From positions 1 to 64,000 of the forward strand of contig SVKU01000013.1 in NCBI GenBank assembly GCA_015068245.1: a stretch of DNA of 64,000 bases, written 5' to 3'. Source of the stretch: Oscillospiraceae bacterium. Its GTDB lineage: Bacteria; Bacillota; Clostridia; Oscillospirales; Oscillospiraceae. Positions 25,760 through 34,480 of the stretch are shown here, in pieces (positions within the stretch are counted from its first letter, which is position 1; every line of letters starts with the position of its first letter). Under the pieces are notes generated by a model, which saw only the letters and a program-made list of their open reading frames with translations, was not told the origin of the DNA and did no database searches. The position numbers were made by a program, and so were the translations under genes.

Positions 25760-26569
25760 TTACTTTTCCATCGGCACGTCACCGAGGTTGATATCATTGT
25801 GAGTATCCAGTTTTTCAAATACCAGAGGCTTGAAACCTTCTGCAGTTATCTCAAGACGGAACTCGGTTTCAGCAAGGTCACGGAACCAGAAATCGCCGTA
25901 GCTGTCTGTCTCGGTTTCGTATTCTTTTCCACCACCGGTGAGCACGCACTTTGCTCCGATTATAACCTCTTTTTCCACCGGGTCATAAACGGTTGCTCCG
26001 ATGAATCTTCCGGGAATGTTTTTGTAATACACTCTGGGGCCGAGTCCAGCTTCTGGCTGCAGAACAACAGCATCTTTTATCAAATCTGCAAGATCTTCTT
26101 CTTCTCCGAAAACCATGGCGTCTGTGGGGCATGCCTCGGAGCATCTGGGCTGCTTGAAACCGTTGTCCAGCAGGTGAGCGCAGCCGGTGCATTTTTGGGC
26201 AATGCCCAGTTCCTCGTTGAAGTAGATGGCGTCATAGGGACATGCCTGCTGGCACTTTTTGCAGCCGGTGCACTTTTCGGGATCAATAATAACGAATCCG
26301 TCGTCTCTTCGGTAGATTGCATCATGCTCGCATACGTCCATACATGCTGCATTACGACAGTGTCCGCACATTTTTGATATGTAATGAATCTTTACCTTGG
26401 GTATGGTGCCTCTGACATTGTCTTGAACCTTGCACCAGAACTGGCCGGTCATGGGCTGGGGTTTTGCGTAAGGAGTCCAGTCGTTGCCGCAGTGCTCATC
26501 CTTGCATGCCAGCTGACAGTTATAGCAGCCACTGCATTTAGCCACGTCTATTACGAATGCTTTAGCCAT
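25760..26569 (-). CDS. Fe-S small subunit of a pyrogallol transhydroxylase-like molybdoenzyme
   Basis: A 269-residue DMSO-reductase-family electron-transfer subunit. Four cysteine quartets are seen: CSGCYNCQLAC near residue 10, CGHCRNAACMDVC, CTGCKKCQQAC, and CTGC plus CSEAC, enough for four [4Fe-4S] clusters. Residues from about 190 to the end (beginning GRFIGATVYDP, with GAKCVLTGGG and SYGDFWFRDL) form a beta-rich carboxypeptidase-regulatory/transthyretin-like domain, an addition known from the small subunit of Pelobacter pyrogallol-phloroglucinol transhydroxylase. There is no membrane anchor or Tat signal, so the complex is cytoplasmic. It overlaps the large-subunit gene by 8 bp, implying coupled translation. 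Confidence 0.85.
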   Translation of the reverse strand: MAKAFVIDVAKCSGCYNCQLACKDEHCGNDWTPYAKPQPMTGQFWCKVQDNVRGTIPKVKIHYISKMCGHCRNAACMDVCEHDAIYRRDDGFVIIDPEKCTGCKKCQQACPYDAIYFNEELGIAQKCTGCAHLLDNGFKQPRCSEACPTDAMVFGEEEDLADLIKDAVVLQPEAGLGPRVYYKNIPGRFIGATVYDPVEKEVIIGAKCVLTGGGKEYETETDSYGDFWFRDLAETEFRLEITAEGFKPLVFEKLDTHNDINLGDVPMEK

Positions 26570-29312
26570 TATTGGTCTCCTTTCTTGCGTCTCCGATAAG
26601 CCAACCTTCAAGGCAAACGCCGGCATCGGGGTCAATCTTTCTTGCAAAGGCTTCGGGATAATCCCGCTTCCAGCCCTCCATTTCCTCGTCTGTGACTTTC
26701 TGAACGTCCACAAGGAATCCGCTTACAGCCATACCTGTGGCGTTTTTGGAGGTCTGGGAGGTAGGCGTGATGGTATTGATGGCACCGCCCCTGTCCAGCC
26801 AGCCGGGGATAATGGGGTCAAGGCGGGAACCGTGGTCAACGTAACAGGTGTGTGGGATAAGGCGCTCTGTAACATATGCGCCGCAAAGTACAATACCACG
26901 CTCGTTGAATACCTTTACGATATCGCCGTGTTTAATTCCGCGCTTTTCGGCCTCTGAGGTGTGGATCCAGACAGGTTCGTACTGATAACCGTCCTTTCCT
27001 CGAATCTTCATGGTCTCAACTTCACGGTTCCAAATAATATCGTCACACTGGGCGTGCATACGCCAGCGCCCGTGGTTGGACATACACAGCAGAGGATAGT
27101 CCTTTGCACGTTCACTGGAAAGACGTTCGTCGTGGCTTTCGCTCTTTTCCACCCAGTGGGGAACAGGCATACGCTCGGGATCATTGGGAGTATTTTTGTG
27201 AATCTCAGTGGAGAAGTATTCCAGCTTGCCGGTGGGAGTTGAAAGGGGATTGTTGTCCGGGTCGTCGTAGAAATGCCACAGACCAGCAGGCAGAGCCTCT
27301 ACCTCCTCCTGAAGCTTGCAGGGAACTACATATATCTTACGCTTTTGGAATTCTTCCCATGTCATATAGTCTTCACAGCCGGTGGCTTTGTAGAACAGAC
27401 GCACACGCTCTTCTTCGGAGAGGTTTCCGGTGTAAGCGTCGTAATACTCTTTACCCAGCTTTTCAGCAACCTTTGCACATACGTCAAAGTCGGATACAGA
27501 CTCACCCACAGGAGGACAGCAAGGCTGCTCGAGGTAAACAGACACAAAGTTGCCGCTGGACATATCGTTGCCCAGATCGTTCATTTCGTGCTTGGTAACA
27601 ACGGGGAAGATAATATCCGCAAAATAACAGTCGTTTTCAAGCCAGGGATGCTGAGCCACAATAGTTTCAATGGACTCGTGCTGCATAGCCTTTGCGGTCA
27701 GGTTTCCGTTATTCCAGCAGGTGACCTGACAAGGTGCATCAGTCCAAATCATATGGACTTGAGACAGTCCCGGACGAGGATACTGCATCGGCTCAAACTG
27801 ATATTGCTGAGTAGGTTTGCGATAGTTGTTGGCATCGGGCTGCTGACTGGAAGAGAAACACTGCAGACCACGCCATTCGGCATGACCTTCAAGAATCGCT
27901 TTGTGTATAAGTGTTCTTGGAATAAACTGCTTAGGTGCCGGCAGCTGCTTGAAAAGCTCGATAAGCTCCGGAGCACGTTCTTTCTGAGCGTCGTTGAGCA
28001 CAAAACGCTTCATATTTATTTCCTCGGGCACATCACCGTCAACCGGACGCAAAGCATCGCAGATATGAGGCATCTGTGGCGTGAACTGACCTTGATAGGG
28101 CACAGGGAAATCACGGTTCCACAGGTTCCATTCTATCATCTTTGCCTGATGGACACCGGGCTTGCCAAGACCACGCATACCAAGAAGCATGACTTCCAGA
28201 CGTGCAGGCTCAGAAGAATAGGGGCCTCTGATGTAGCAGCCGCCATTACCGTGGATTATGCTGGCGGTCTTTTTCGCCCAATCACGGGCAAGAGCCTTTA
28301 TGGTCCATTCCTTAACACCGCACTTTTCGGAAGCCCATTCGGGAGTTTTGGGAATACCGTCCTCACGACCGAGAACATAGTCCTCAAACTTGTCGAAACC
28401 GTAGGCGTGAGATGCTATGTATTCCTTGTCGTAAAGATCCTCGGTTATCCATATGTACGCGATAGCCAGCTGCAAAGCAGCATCTGTGTTGGGAAGAATA
28501 GGTATCCACTTGTCTGCATGAACGGCTGCGCCGTAGTTCAGGTCGGGACACACATAAACACTCTTTATTCCAAGCTCTGTCAGCCAGTAACAAAGACGGC
28601 TGGGCATATGGCTTACAACGCCGAGGGGAGTGGTCTCGGGGTCACAACCCCAGAAAAGCAGCAAATCAGAGTTGTTGGCTATGTCGGGATACAGATTGGT
28701 CTGAGGAGCCATCTCACCTACAGGCTCACAGCCCCAGACGTATTTTGCGCCCCAGAACCAGCCTTCCCAGCTGTCCATGTTTCTCATCTGCAGAGTGTAT
28801 CCGCCCATTAGGGACAGCAATCTGTTGGGACAGCCGTGGCTTGGAGCAACGTTTTTGCCTTCGCCGTGCATATCCGCCTGGCAAAGCACGGCTTCGGGGC
28901 CATACTGTTCCTTAACGCGCTTGAGCTCGTCTGCCACTATCTGAGCAGCTTCGTCCCAGGAAATGCGCACATAGCCGGACTTACCACGGTTCTGAGGATT
29001 ACGTTCACCTTTGGGGTCCCAGTCAACTCGCTTTAATGGATACATTACACGGTTGGGAGAATATACTCTGGCCTTGTAGCCAAGACCAAAGGGGGTGATA
29101 GTGACCCTGTCGGGCGCACGGAAAACTTTGCCTCTGGCCTCGATCTTCCAGGGGTTGCAGTTGGTGCAGGTATAGTTTTTATCGTAGAAATAAGGTCTTA
29201 TTCTGGTTATCTTATCACCATTGGAATCCACTTGGCAAGGAGCACCGCTTTCGGGCCCCATCAAGCTGAAACTGATTATATTGGATTTATCGGGTTGAAA
29301 TTTGTTTGCCAA
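26562..29312 (-). CDS. molybdopterin large subunit, pyrogallol-phloroglucinol transhydroxylase-like
   Basis: A 916-residue bis-MGD enzyme of the DMSO reductase superfamily. Domain order is typical: N-terminal segment, two alpha/beta cofactor domains, C-terminal molydopterin dinucleotide-binding domain (from about residue 740). The sequence has only CTNC near the N-terminus, not the four-Cys motif, so it lacks its own Fe-S cluster, as in transhydroxylase. The stretch NMDSWEGWFWG (about residues 168-178) matches the Asp-Ser-Trp active site with Ser as molybdenum ligand, and MHGEGKN supplies the upstream His. No Tat signal. The likely reaction is transfer or removal of a phenolic hydroxyl on a polyphenol; catechol dehydroxylase is the main alternative. 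Start is a TTG at 29312 with AAGGGG upstream, because an earlier GTG precedes the predicted transcription start. Confidence 0.82.
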   Translation of the reverse strand: MANKFQPDKSNIISFSLMGPESGAPCQVDSNGDKITRIRPYFYDKNYTCTNCNPWKIEARGKVFRAPDRVTITPFGLGYKARVYSPNRVMYPLKRVDWDPKGERNPQNRGKSGYVRISWDEAAQIVADELKRVKEQYGPEAVLCQADMHGEGKNVAPSHGCPNRLLSLMGGYTLQMRNMDSWEGWFWGAKYVWGCEPVGEMAPQTNLYPDIANNSDLLLFWGCDPETTPLGVVSHMPSRLCYWLTELGIKSVYVCPDLNYGAAVHADKWIPILPNTDAALQLAIAYIWITEDLYDKEYIASHAYGFDKFEDYVLGREDGIPKTPEWASEKCGVKEWTIKALARDWAKKTASIIHGNGGCYIRGPYSSEPARLEVMLLGMRGLGKPGVHQAKMIEWNLWNRDFPVPYQGQFTPQMPHICDALRPVDGDVPEEINMKRFVLNDAQKERAPELIELFKQLPAPKQFIPRTLIHKAILEGHAEWRGLQCFSSSQQPDANNYRKPTQQYQFEPMQYPRPGLSQVHMIWTDAPCQVTCWNNGNLTAKAMQHESIETIVAQHPWLENDCYFADIIFPVVTKHEMNDLGNDMSSGNFVSVYLEQPCCPPVGESVSDFDVCAKVAEKLGKEYYDAYTGNLSEEERVRLFYKATGCEDYMTWEEFQKRKIYVVPCKLQEEVEALPAGLWHFYDDPDNNPLSTPTGKLEYFSTEIHKNTPNDPERMPVPHWVEKSESHDERLSSERAKDYPLLCMSNHGRWRMHAQCDDIIWNREVETMKIRGKDGYQYEPVWIHTSEAEKRGIKHGDIVKVFNERGIVLCGAYVTERLIPHTCYVDHGSRLDPIIPGWLDRGGAINTITPTSQTSKNATGMAVSGFLVDVQKVTDEEMEGWKRDYPEAFARKIDPDAGVCLEGWLIGDARKETNNG

Positions 29313-29348
29313 ATTGCATATCCCCTTATAATTTATTTCTTCTATCAC

Positions 29349-29377
29349 ATTATAAATAACTTCTATTAAAATGTCAA
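29349..29377 (-). promoter_or_regulatory. full-consensus promoter of the transhydroxylase operon
   Basis: On the minus strand TTGACA (29377-29372) and TATAAT (29354-29349) are separated by exactly 17 bp, a perfect sigma-A consensus. Transcription would start near 29342. It is back-to-back with the DUF2804 promoter, the two -35 boxes being only 15 bp apart. Confidence 0.8.
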
Positions 29378-29392
29378 TGCTCTAAAATTACC

Positions 29393-29421
29393 TTTACAAG
29401 AATTAATGCTGATGATAAAAT
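29393..29421 (+). promoter_or_regulatory. promoter of the DUF2804 gene
   Basis: TTTACA (29393-29398), 17 bp, TAAAAT (29416-29421), 30 bp before the start codon. Divergent from the transhydroxylase promoter. Confidence 0.65.
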
Positions 29422-29451
29422 TTAAATAAGAAGATAAAAGGAGGGCAAATC

Positions 29452-30486
29452 ATGCAACACGAGATAACAACCCCCGGAAAACTCCTTAACCCGGACGGCA
29501 GTCTGGCACAGAAAGGATATGCCAAAAGTCTTATTCTGGATTATGACCGTAAAGCCATCAAAGCCCGTGGCGTTCGCATCAAAGAATGGGATTATTACCT
29601 TGTTTACAACAGCCGATATGCAGTGGCACTCACGGTCGATGATAATTCCTACATGGGGTTAGACAGTATTTCTCTCATCAACTTTGAGGAAAAGTGGGAA
29701 AAAACTGTCAGCCCAATGCGTTGGCTGACAATGGGCGGAACGGGGTTGCCTTCCAGCTCTGAATCGGGAGACGTTGCCATATCAGGCAAAGGTTATGCCA
29801 TCGTATTTGAAAACGGATCACGATTCCGTAGACTGACATTCCACATGGATGATTTTTTGGACGGAAAAGCCATAGACGGCAGTATTTCTCTTGAAAAAAT
29901 GCCGGACGATTCTATGGTCATAGCAACTCCTTTTGCTGAAAAGAAAACCCACTTCTATTACAATCAGAAAATCAACTGTATGCCTGCTTCCGGTAAGGTT
30001 ACTATTGGTGATACCGAGTATGTTTTTGACGCTGCTGATTCTTTTGGCACTCTTGATTGGGGCAGGGGAGTCTGGACATATAAAAACACATGGTATTGGG
30101 GCAGTGCCTCAGGCATGGCAAATGGCAAGCGCTTTGGCTTCAACATAGGATACGGCTTTGGCGATACCTCCGCAGCCAGCGAAAATATGCTGTTTTACGA
30201 CGGCAAGGCTCATAAGCTGGAAGAAGTGAGTTTCAATATTCCAAAGACTGAAGATGGTAAGGATGATTACATGTCTCCCTGGACATTTACTTCCAGCGAC
30301 GGTAGATTTGAAATGGACTTTCTGCCTGTAATTGACAGAGCGTCCAACACCGACTTTGTTGTTCTTGGAAGTGACCAGCATCAGGTATTTGGGTTGTTTT
30401 CCGGCAAGGCAGTGCTGGACGATGGGACTGAGATAGAGATAGCCGATTTCATGGGATTTGCGGAAAAGGTTAAAAACAAGTGGTAA
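29452..30486 (+). CDS. DUF2804 family protein (lipocalin/CrtC-like beta-barrel)
   Basis: A 344-residue soluble protein matching the DUF2804 family pattern: N-terminal PGKLLNPDGSLAQKGYAKSL, central ADSFGTLDWGRGVWTY with the WYWGSASG segment, GFNIGYGFGDTSAASEN, and a C-terminal DHQVFGLFSGKAVLDDG-like closing strand. The family is predicted to have a calycin/hydratase-like beta-barrel fold related to carotenoid 1,2-hydratase and AttH; no reaction has been assigned that I know of. It shares a divergent promoter region with the transhydroxylase operon, which may or may not mean a shared role. Strong AAAAGGAGGG ribosome-binding site. Confidence 0.75.
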   Translation: MQHEITTPGKLLNPDGSLAQKGYAKSLILDYDRKAIKARGVRIKEWDYYLVYNSRYAVALTVDDNSYMGLDSISLINFEEKWEKTVSPMRWLTMGGTGLPSSSESGDVAISGKGYAIVFENGSRFRRLTFHMDDFLDGKAIDGSISLEKMPDDSMVIATPFAEKKTHFYYNQKINCMPASGKVTIGDTEYVFDAADSFGTLDWGRGVWTYKNTWYWGSASGMANGKRFGFNIGYGFGDTSAASENMLFYDGKAHKLEEVSFNIPKTEDGKDDYMSPWTFTSSDGRFEMDFLPVIDRASNTDFVVLGSDQHQVFGLFSGKAVLDDGTEIEIADFMGFAEKVKNKW

Positions 30487-30506
30487 GTCCACGGGGAGGA
30501 AATATT

Positions 30507-30989
30507 GTGAAAAGACAAGACTACATAAGCTGGGACGAATACTTTATGGGAATAGCTTTGCTTGCTTCGATGCGCAGCAAGGACCCCAACACCCAGGTCG
30601 GTGCCTGCATAGTTAGCCGTGACAACATTATTCTATCCACCGGCTACAACGGTTTTCCCAAAGGATGTTCCGATGACGAATATCCCTGGGAAAGAGAAGG
30701 CGCAGATAATGAAACAAAGTATCCTTACGTTGTCCATGCGGAACTGAATGCAATTCTCAATTCCGGCGGCAGAAGTTTAAAAGATGCACGCATATATGTT
30801 GCACTGTTTCCCTGCAACGAATGTGCAAAGGCCATTATTCAGTCCGGCATATCCGAGATAGTCTACCTGTCAGACAAATATGCCGAAACAGACGGAGTAA
30901 AGGCATCAAAGGCAATGCTGGCATCTGCAGGTGTCAAACTACGTCAGCTTGTACCGGACAAGGATGAGCTTGTGCTGAAAATGAAGTAA
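30507..30989 (+). CDS. dCMP deaminase (ComEB-like)
   Basis: A 160-residue zinc enzyme converting dCMP to dUMP, a route to dTTP. The zinc site is complete: HAELNAI (His and catalytic Glu) and PCNECAKAII (two Cys). The N-terminal WDEYFMGIALLASMRSKDPNTQVGACIV is typical of deoxycytidylate deaminases. GTG start at 30507 with GGGGAGGA at 6 nt. It follows the DUF2804 gene by 20 bp and is probably cotranscribed. ComEB in Bacillus lies in the competence operon, but here comEC is 18 kb away. Confidence 0.9.
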   Translation: MKRQDYISWDEYFMGIALLASMRSKDPNTQVGACIVSRDNIILSTGYNGFPKGCSDDEYPWEREGADNETKYPYVVHAELNAILNSGGRSLKDARIYVALFPCNECAKAIIQSGISEIVYLSDKYAETDGVKASKAMLASAGVKLRQLVPDKDELVLKMK

Positions 30990-30994
30990 TAAAA

Positions 30995-31024
30995 AGCCGA
31001 AGCGGTATTTCCGCTTCGGCTGAT
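30995..31024. terminator. terminator between dCMP deaminase and minus-strand membrane protein
   Basis: AGCCGAAGCGG (30995-31005) pairs with CCGCTTCGGCT (31011-31021). The T-run is good on the minus strand (TTTTTATT) and weak on the plus strand, so it mainly serves the minus-strand gene. Confidence 0.7.
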
Positions 31025-31033
31025 ATTATGTAA

Positions 31034-31501
31034 TTATACGTCTCTGGGGATCTTGTATTCGTCCTGCCATGCACCCAACTTGGTTGTCATGTCTTTCCAA
31101 ACACCGTCGGAAACCTTGTAGATGGCACGGCCGCCCTTGGCAAGGAATTCAGCAGTGTTGACATTTTTGTTGGCTGCACGGGAGTTGATCTCGTTAGCAC
31201 CTGCGTAGGACCAGTAAATTGCATAAAGATCTTCTCGCAGGATAACGGTTTTCTTGAGAGCTTCAACGATAACAACAGCATCGTCATACAGGTAAATCTT
31301 AGCAACGATCATTGCGCGGATCGCGTAAATGAGCAGAGCAACACCGACAACTACCAGAATGATGGGCATGGCCTTTATGTTGCCTTTGATGATAGTGATG
31401 CCGCCGCCGAGGAGACAGATAACACCGATGGCCAGCTGACCCAGAACGGTAAAGGGGATAGCGCTTATTTTGTCATGCAGTTTTCCGTACTTTTCTTCCA
31501 T
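31034..31501 (-). CDS. small membrane protein with PH-like C-terminal domain
   Basis: A 155-residue protein with two adjacent TM helices (about residues 15-35 and 43-65) followed by a cytoplasmic segment with the strand pattern AKIYLYDDAVVIVEALKKTV and DLYAIYWS, resembling bacterial PH-domain or STM3941-type membrane proteins. Function unknown. Start at 31501 follows AGGAGG; a longer version would add residues upstream without support. Own promoter at 31559-31588 and own terminator. Confidence 0.65.
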   Translation of the reverse strand: MEEKYGKLHDKISAIPFTVLGQLAIGVICLLGGGITIIKGNIKAMPIILVVVGVALLIYAIRAMIVAKIYLYDDAVVIVEALKKTVILREDLYAIYWSYAGANEINSRAANKNVNTAEFLAKGGRAIYKVSDGVWKDMTTKLGAWQDEYKIPRDV

Positions 31502-31558
31502 AACTTTCCTCCTAAAGAATAAGGCTAACAAAAAATGTCAGCAATAATTACAACGGTT

Positions 31559-31588
31559 ATTATACAAAATAATTGTTCTTAATGTCAA
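31559..31588 (-). promoter_or_regulatory. promoter of the small membrane protein gene
   Basis: Minus strand TTGACA (31588-31583), 18 bp, TATAAT (31564-31559). Confidence 0.65.
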
Positions 31589-31677
31589 GGAGTTGTGGAC
31601 AATTATATTCAAGAACACACAAACAACACAAAGCGACATTTTTCAGTCGGAACAGCATGATCAGCAATTGACTGTCC

Positions 31678-31706
31678 TTTACAGAAACAGCCAATTATGG
31701 TATTAT
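31678..31706 (+). promoter_or_regulatory. promoter of the prfA operon
   Basis: TTTACA (31678-31683), 17 bp, TATTAT (31701-31706), 40 bp before prfA. Confidence 0.65.
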
Positions 31707-31745
31707 AGTTAATTGAAATTGAGTATAAGACAAGGAGAAGAATCA

Positions 31746-32819
31746 ATGCTTGACAAGCTGAAACTTCTGGAACAGAAATATTTATCACTGGAAGAAAAGA
31801 GCCAGCAGCCGGACTTCTATTCAGATCCTAAGGCAGCTGCAAAGATACTGAAAGAACAAAAAGATCTTGAACCCATAATCGAGGCTTACCGCCAGTATGC
31901 GTCTGCTCTTCAGGAAAGAGACGATTTGCGTGAAATGCTTGATTCTCAGCTTGATGCCGATATGCGTGAGCTGGCACAGGAAGAGTTTACTGCCGTCAAG
32001 GAACAAATAGAACAGCTGGAGCAGAAGATCAAGATCCTTCTGCTGCCGGTTGACCCTAACGACAGCAAGAATGTTATTGTTGAAATCAGAGGCGGTGCAG
32101 GCGGTGAAGAGGCATCCCTGTTTGCCAACTCCCTTTATCGTATGTACAGCATGTATGCCGAAACCAAACGCTGGAAGGTAGAGGTTATGAACCTCAACGA
32201 AACTGAGCTGGGCGGCATCAAGGAAATCAGTTTCCTTATTTCCGGTGAGGGAGCCTATTCCAAGCTCAAGTTTGAAAGCGGTGTCCACCGTGTCCAGCGT
32301 GTGCCCGAAACCGAAGCCTCCGGTCGTATCCACACGTCAACAGTTACTGTTGCTGTATTGCCCGAAATGGAAGAACTTGATTTCCAGATCAACCCCTCAG
32401 ACCTGCAGATAGATACTTTCCGCAGCTCCGGTGCAGGTGGTCAGCACGTCAACAAAACAGAAAGTGCGATCCGCATCACTCATCTTCCTACCGGCACTGT
32501 TGTTGAATGTCAGGACGAACGCAGCCAGCACAAAAACCGTGACCGTGCCATGAAGATACTGGTATCCCGCCTTTACGAAGCTGAGCAGCAGAAGCAGATA
32601 GCAGCTCAGGCAAGTGAACGCAAGAGCCAGGTCGGTACAGGTGACCGCAGCGAGCGTATCCGCACATATAACTTCCCACAGGGGCGTGTTACCGACCACC
32701 GTATTGGGCTTACACTGTACAAAATCGAGCAGATAATGAACGGCGACCTCGATGAAATAATCGAAAGCCTTGTAACCGCATATCAGGCAGAAAAGCTTAG
32801 AGCAGGGGAAGAGGAATGA
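31746..32819 (+). CDS. prfA: peptide chain release factor 1
   Basis: A 357-residue class I release factor recognising UAA and UAG. The GGQ hydrolysis motif is in [17 protein letters not shown] (about residues 224-240), and the codon-recognition region carries the PxT-type motif in domain 2 ([15 protein letters not shown]). Start at 31746 is set by AAGGAGAAG. The usual partner methyltransferase gene prmC, which modifies GGQ and often follows prfA, is not here; tsaC/sua5 follows instead with a 4 bp ATGA overlap. Confidence 0.96.
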   Translation: MLDKLKLLEQKYLSLEEKSQQPDFYSDPKAAAKILKEQKDLEPIIEAYRQYASALQERDDLREMLDSQLDADMRELAQEEFTAVKEQIEQLEQKIKILLLPVDPNDSKNVIVEIRGGAGGEEASLFANSLYRMYSMYAETKRWKVEVMNLNETELGGIKEISFLISGEGAYSKLKFESGVHRVQRVPETEASGRIHTSTVTVAVLPEMEELDFQINPSDLQIDTFRSSGAGGQHVNKTESAIRITHLPTGTVVECQDERSQHKNRDRAMKILVSRLYEAEQQKQIAAQASERKSQVGTGDRSERIRTYNFPQGRVTDHRIGLTLYKIEQIMNGDLDEIIESLVTAYQAEKLRAGEEE

Positions 32820-33838
32820 CAGAGACTTTTGTATTTCCCGCCAACAATGAGTCTGCGGAAAAGTGTGCAGAAATGATAAAAAACGGCGGTTTGGTGGCAA
32901 TACCTACCGAGACTGTTTACGGCCTGGGAGCCAACGGTCTGGACGAAGAGGCTGTTTTGAAAATATTCCTTGCCAAAGGCCGTCCTCAGGACAATCCGCT
33001 TATTCTCCACCTGGCAGATGCAGACGAGATTGAGAAATACTGCTGTGACGTTCCTGAAACAGCGAAGAAGTTGGCGCAGCATTTCTGGCCTGGTCCGCTG
33101 ACAATGGTGTTAAAGGCGAAGGATATTGTGCCAAAATGCACAACAGCAGGACTTGATACCGTTGCTGTCCGTTGCCCCGACTGTGATGTCACCCGCAAGT
33201 TGATATCCCTTGCAGGTGTACCTGTTGCAGCACCTTCTGCCAACACTTCCGGACGCCCCAGTCCCACCAGTGCTGCTCATGTTATTGAAGATATGACCGG
33301 CAAAATAGAAGCCATAATAGATAACGGCCCATGCACTGTCGGCGTTGAGTCTACCATAATCGACCTTAGCGGCGATAAACCGCGGCTTTTGCGACCGGGT
33401 GGATTGCCGTTGGAGGATATTGAAGCCATAATAGGTGACGTTGTAAAGGACAAAGCCGTAAAAGGCGAGGTCAAAGATGACGAGATCGTAAGAGCGCCGG
33501 GAATGAAGTACCGCCATTATGCTCCAAAGGCACCTGTTACCGTAGTCACGGGAAAACCGGAAGACACGGGAAGGTACATTCTTGAAAACTGCGGTGCCAA
33601 TACGGGAATTATCTGCTTTGACGAGTACGCCCATATGTTTGATGACTGTACGGTTAAATGTCTTGGGAAGGTAGCCGACAGCGGTGAACACGCACGGCGT
33701 ATATTCGAAATTCTGCGAGCTTTTGACGGAACCGACGTAATAAAGATTATTGCCCAGTGCCCTGAAGACAAGGGACTTGACAGTGCGGTTGTCAACCGGT
33801 TAAAAAAGGCAGCAGGTTTTACTGTTATCAAGGTATGA
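32816..33838 (+). CDS. L-threonylcarbamoyladenylate synthase (Sua5/YwlC)
   Basis: A 340-residue two-domain enzyme making threonylcarbamoyl-AMP for the t6A37 modification of ANN-decoding tRNAs. The YrdC domain (about residues 10-200) has [16 protein letters not shown] and [12 protein letters not shown] plus [19 protein letters not shown]; the C-terminal Sua5 domain (about 235-340) is present, making it the long Sua5 form rather than TsaC. The linker contains [14 protein letters not shown], a conserved Sua5 loop. Overlaps prfA by 4 bp; common neighbour of prfA in Firmicutes. Confidence 0.94.
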   Translation: MTETFVFPANNESAEKCAEMIKNGGLVAIPTETVYGLGANGLDEEAVLKIFLAKGRPQDNPLILHLADADEIEKYCCDVPETAKKLAQHFWPGPLTMVLKAKDIVPKCTTAGLDTVAVRCPDCDVTRKLISLAGVPVAAPSANTSGRPSPTSAAHVIEDMTGKIEAIIDNGPCTVGVESTIIDLSGDKPRLLRPGGLPLEDIEAIIGDVVKDKAVKGEVKDDEIVRAPGMKYRHYAPKAPVTVVTGKPEDTGRYILENCGANTGIICFDEYAHMFDDCTVKCLGKVADSGEHARRIFEILRAFDGTDVIKIIAQCPEDKGLDSAVVNRLKKAAGFTVIKV

Positions 33839-33852
33839 AAGCGGGAAAGAAT

Positions 33853-34440
33853 ATGAAGATAGTAGGAATAACGGGTGGCACAGGCACAGGCAAAACCACA
33901 GTACTCAATTACCTGAAAACCCTTGATGCTCATGTGATAGACTGCGATGCGGTTTACCATCGGCTTCTGAAAGAGAACAAACAGCTGCTTGCAGACCTTG
34001 AAGCTGCTTTTGGCGGAGTCGTTAAAGACGGTGAGCTGGATCGCAAAGCTCTTGGAGCCGTTGTTTTCAGTGACGAGAAGGCACTTCAGCAGCTCAATGA
34101 GATAACCCATCATTATATCAGTGAAGACGTTGAATCTCAGCTTGAACGTGAGCGTGCAGCCGGACGGAACATATGCGCCATTGATGCTATAGGTCTGCTG
34201 GAGGGCGGACTGAAAGACAGGTGCGATTTTACCGTTGGCATCGTAGCTCCCACTGAACTGCGGGTGAGCCGACTTATGGCGAGAGAGGGCATTACCGAAG
34301 AGTACGCCAGACTGAGAATAGACGCTCAGAAACCCAATGAGTATTTCATCGAAAACTGCGACTATACGCTGGAAAACAGCAATAATAACTTAAGCGAATT
34401 CAACGAAAAGTGCGCAGCTCTGTTTGCCGGGCTGCTGTAA
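33853..34440 (+). CDS. coaE: dephospho-CoA kinase
   Basis: A 195-residue P-loop kinase performing the last step of CoA synthesis. The Walker A loop GITGGTGTGKTTV begins at residue 4, followed by DCDAVYHRLL and the lid-domain RLMAREGITEEYARLRIDAQ with Arg residues for ATP binding. Start at 33853 is chosen because GGGAAAG precedes it; an alternative ATG at 33835 overlaps the sua5 stop (ATGA) and would add six residues. Third gene of the prfA operon. Confidence 0.92.
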   Translation: MKIVGITGGTGTGKTTVLNYLKTLDAHVIDCDAVYHRLLKENKQLLADLEAAFGGVVKDGELDRKALGAVVFSDEKALQQLNEITHHYISEDVESQLERERAAGRNICAIDAIGLLEGGLKDRCDFTVGIVAPTELRVSRLMAREGITEEYARLRIDAQKPNEYFIENCDYTLENSNNNLSEFNEKCAALFAGLL

Positions 34441-34480
34441 CCTGTTAAGACTATATTGAAACGAAGAAAGGAACATACCA

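Noticed and set aside
27273..28811. Long open frame opposite the molybdoenzyme large subunit
   Set aside because: The opposite strand encodes a clear molybdopterin protein; this frame has no domain and no start signal.
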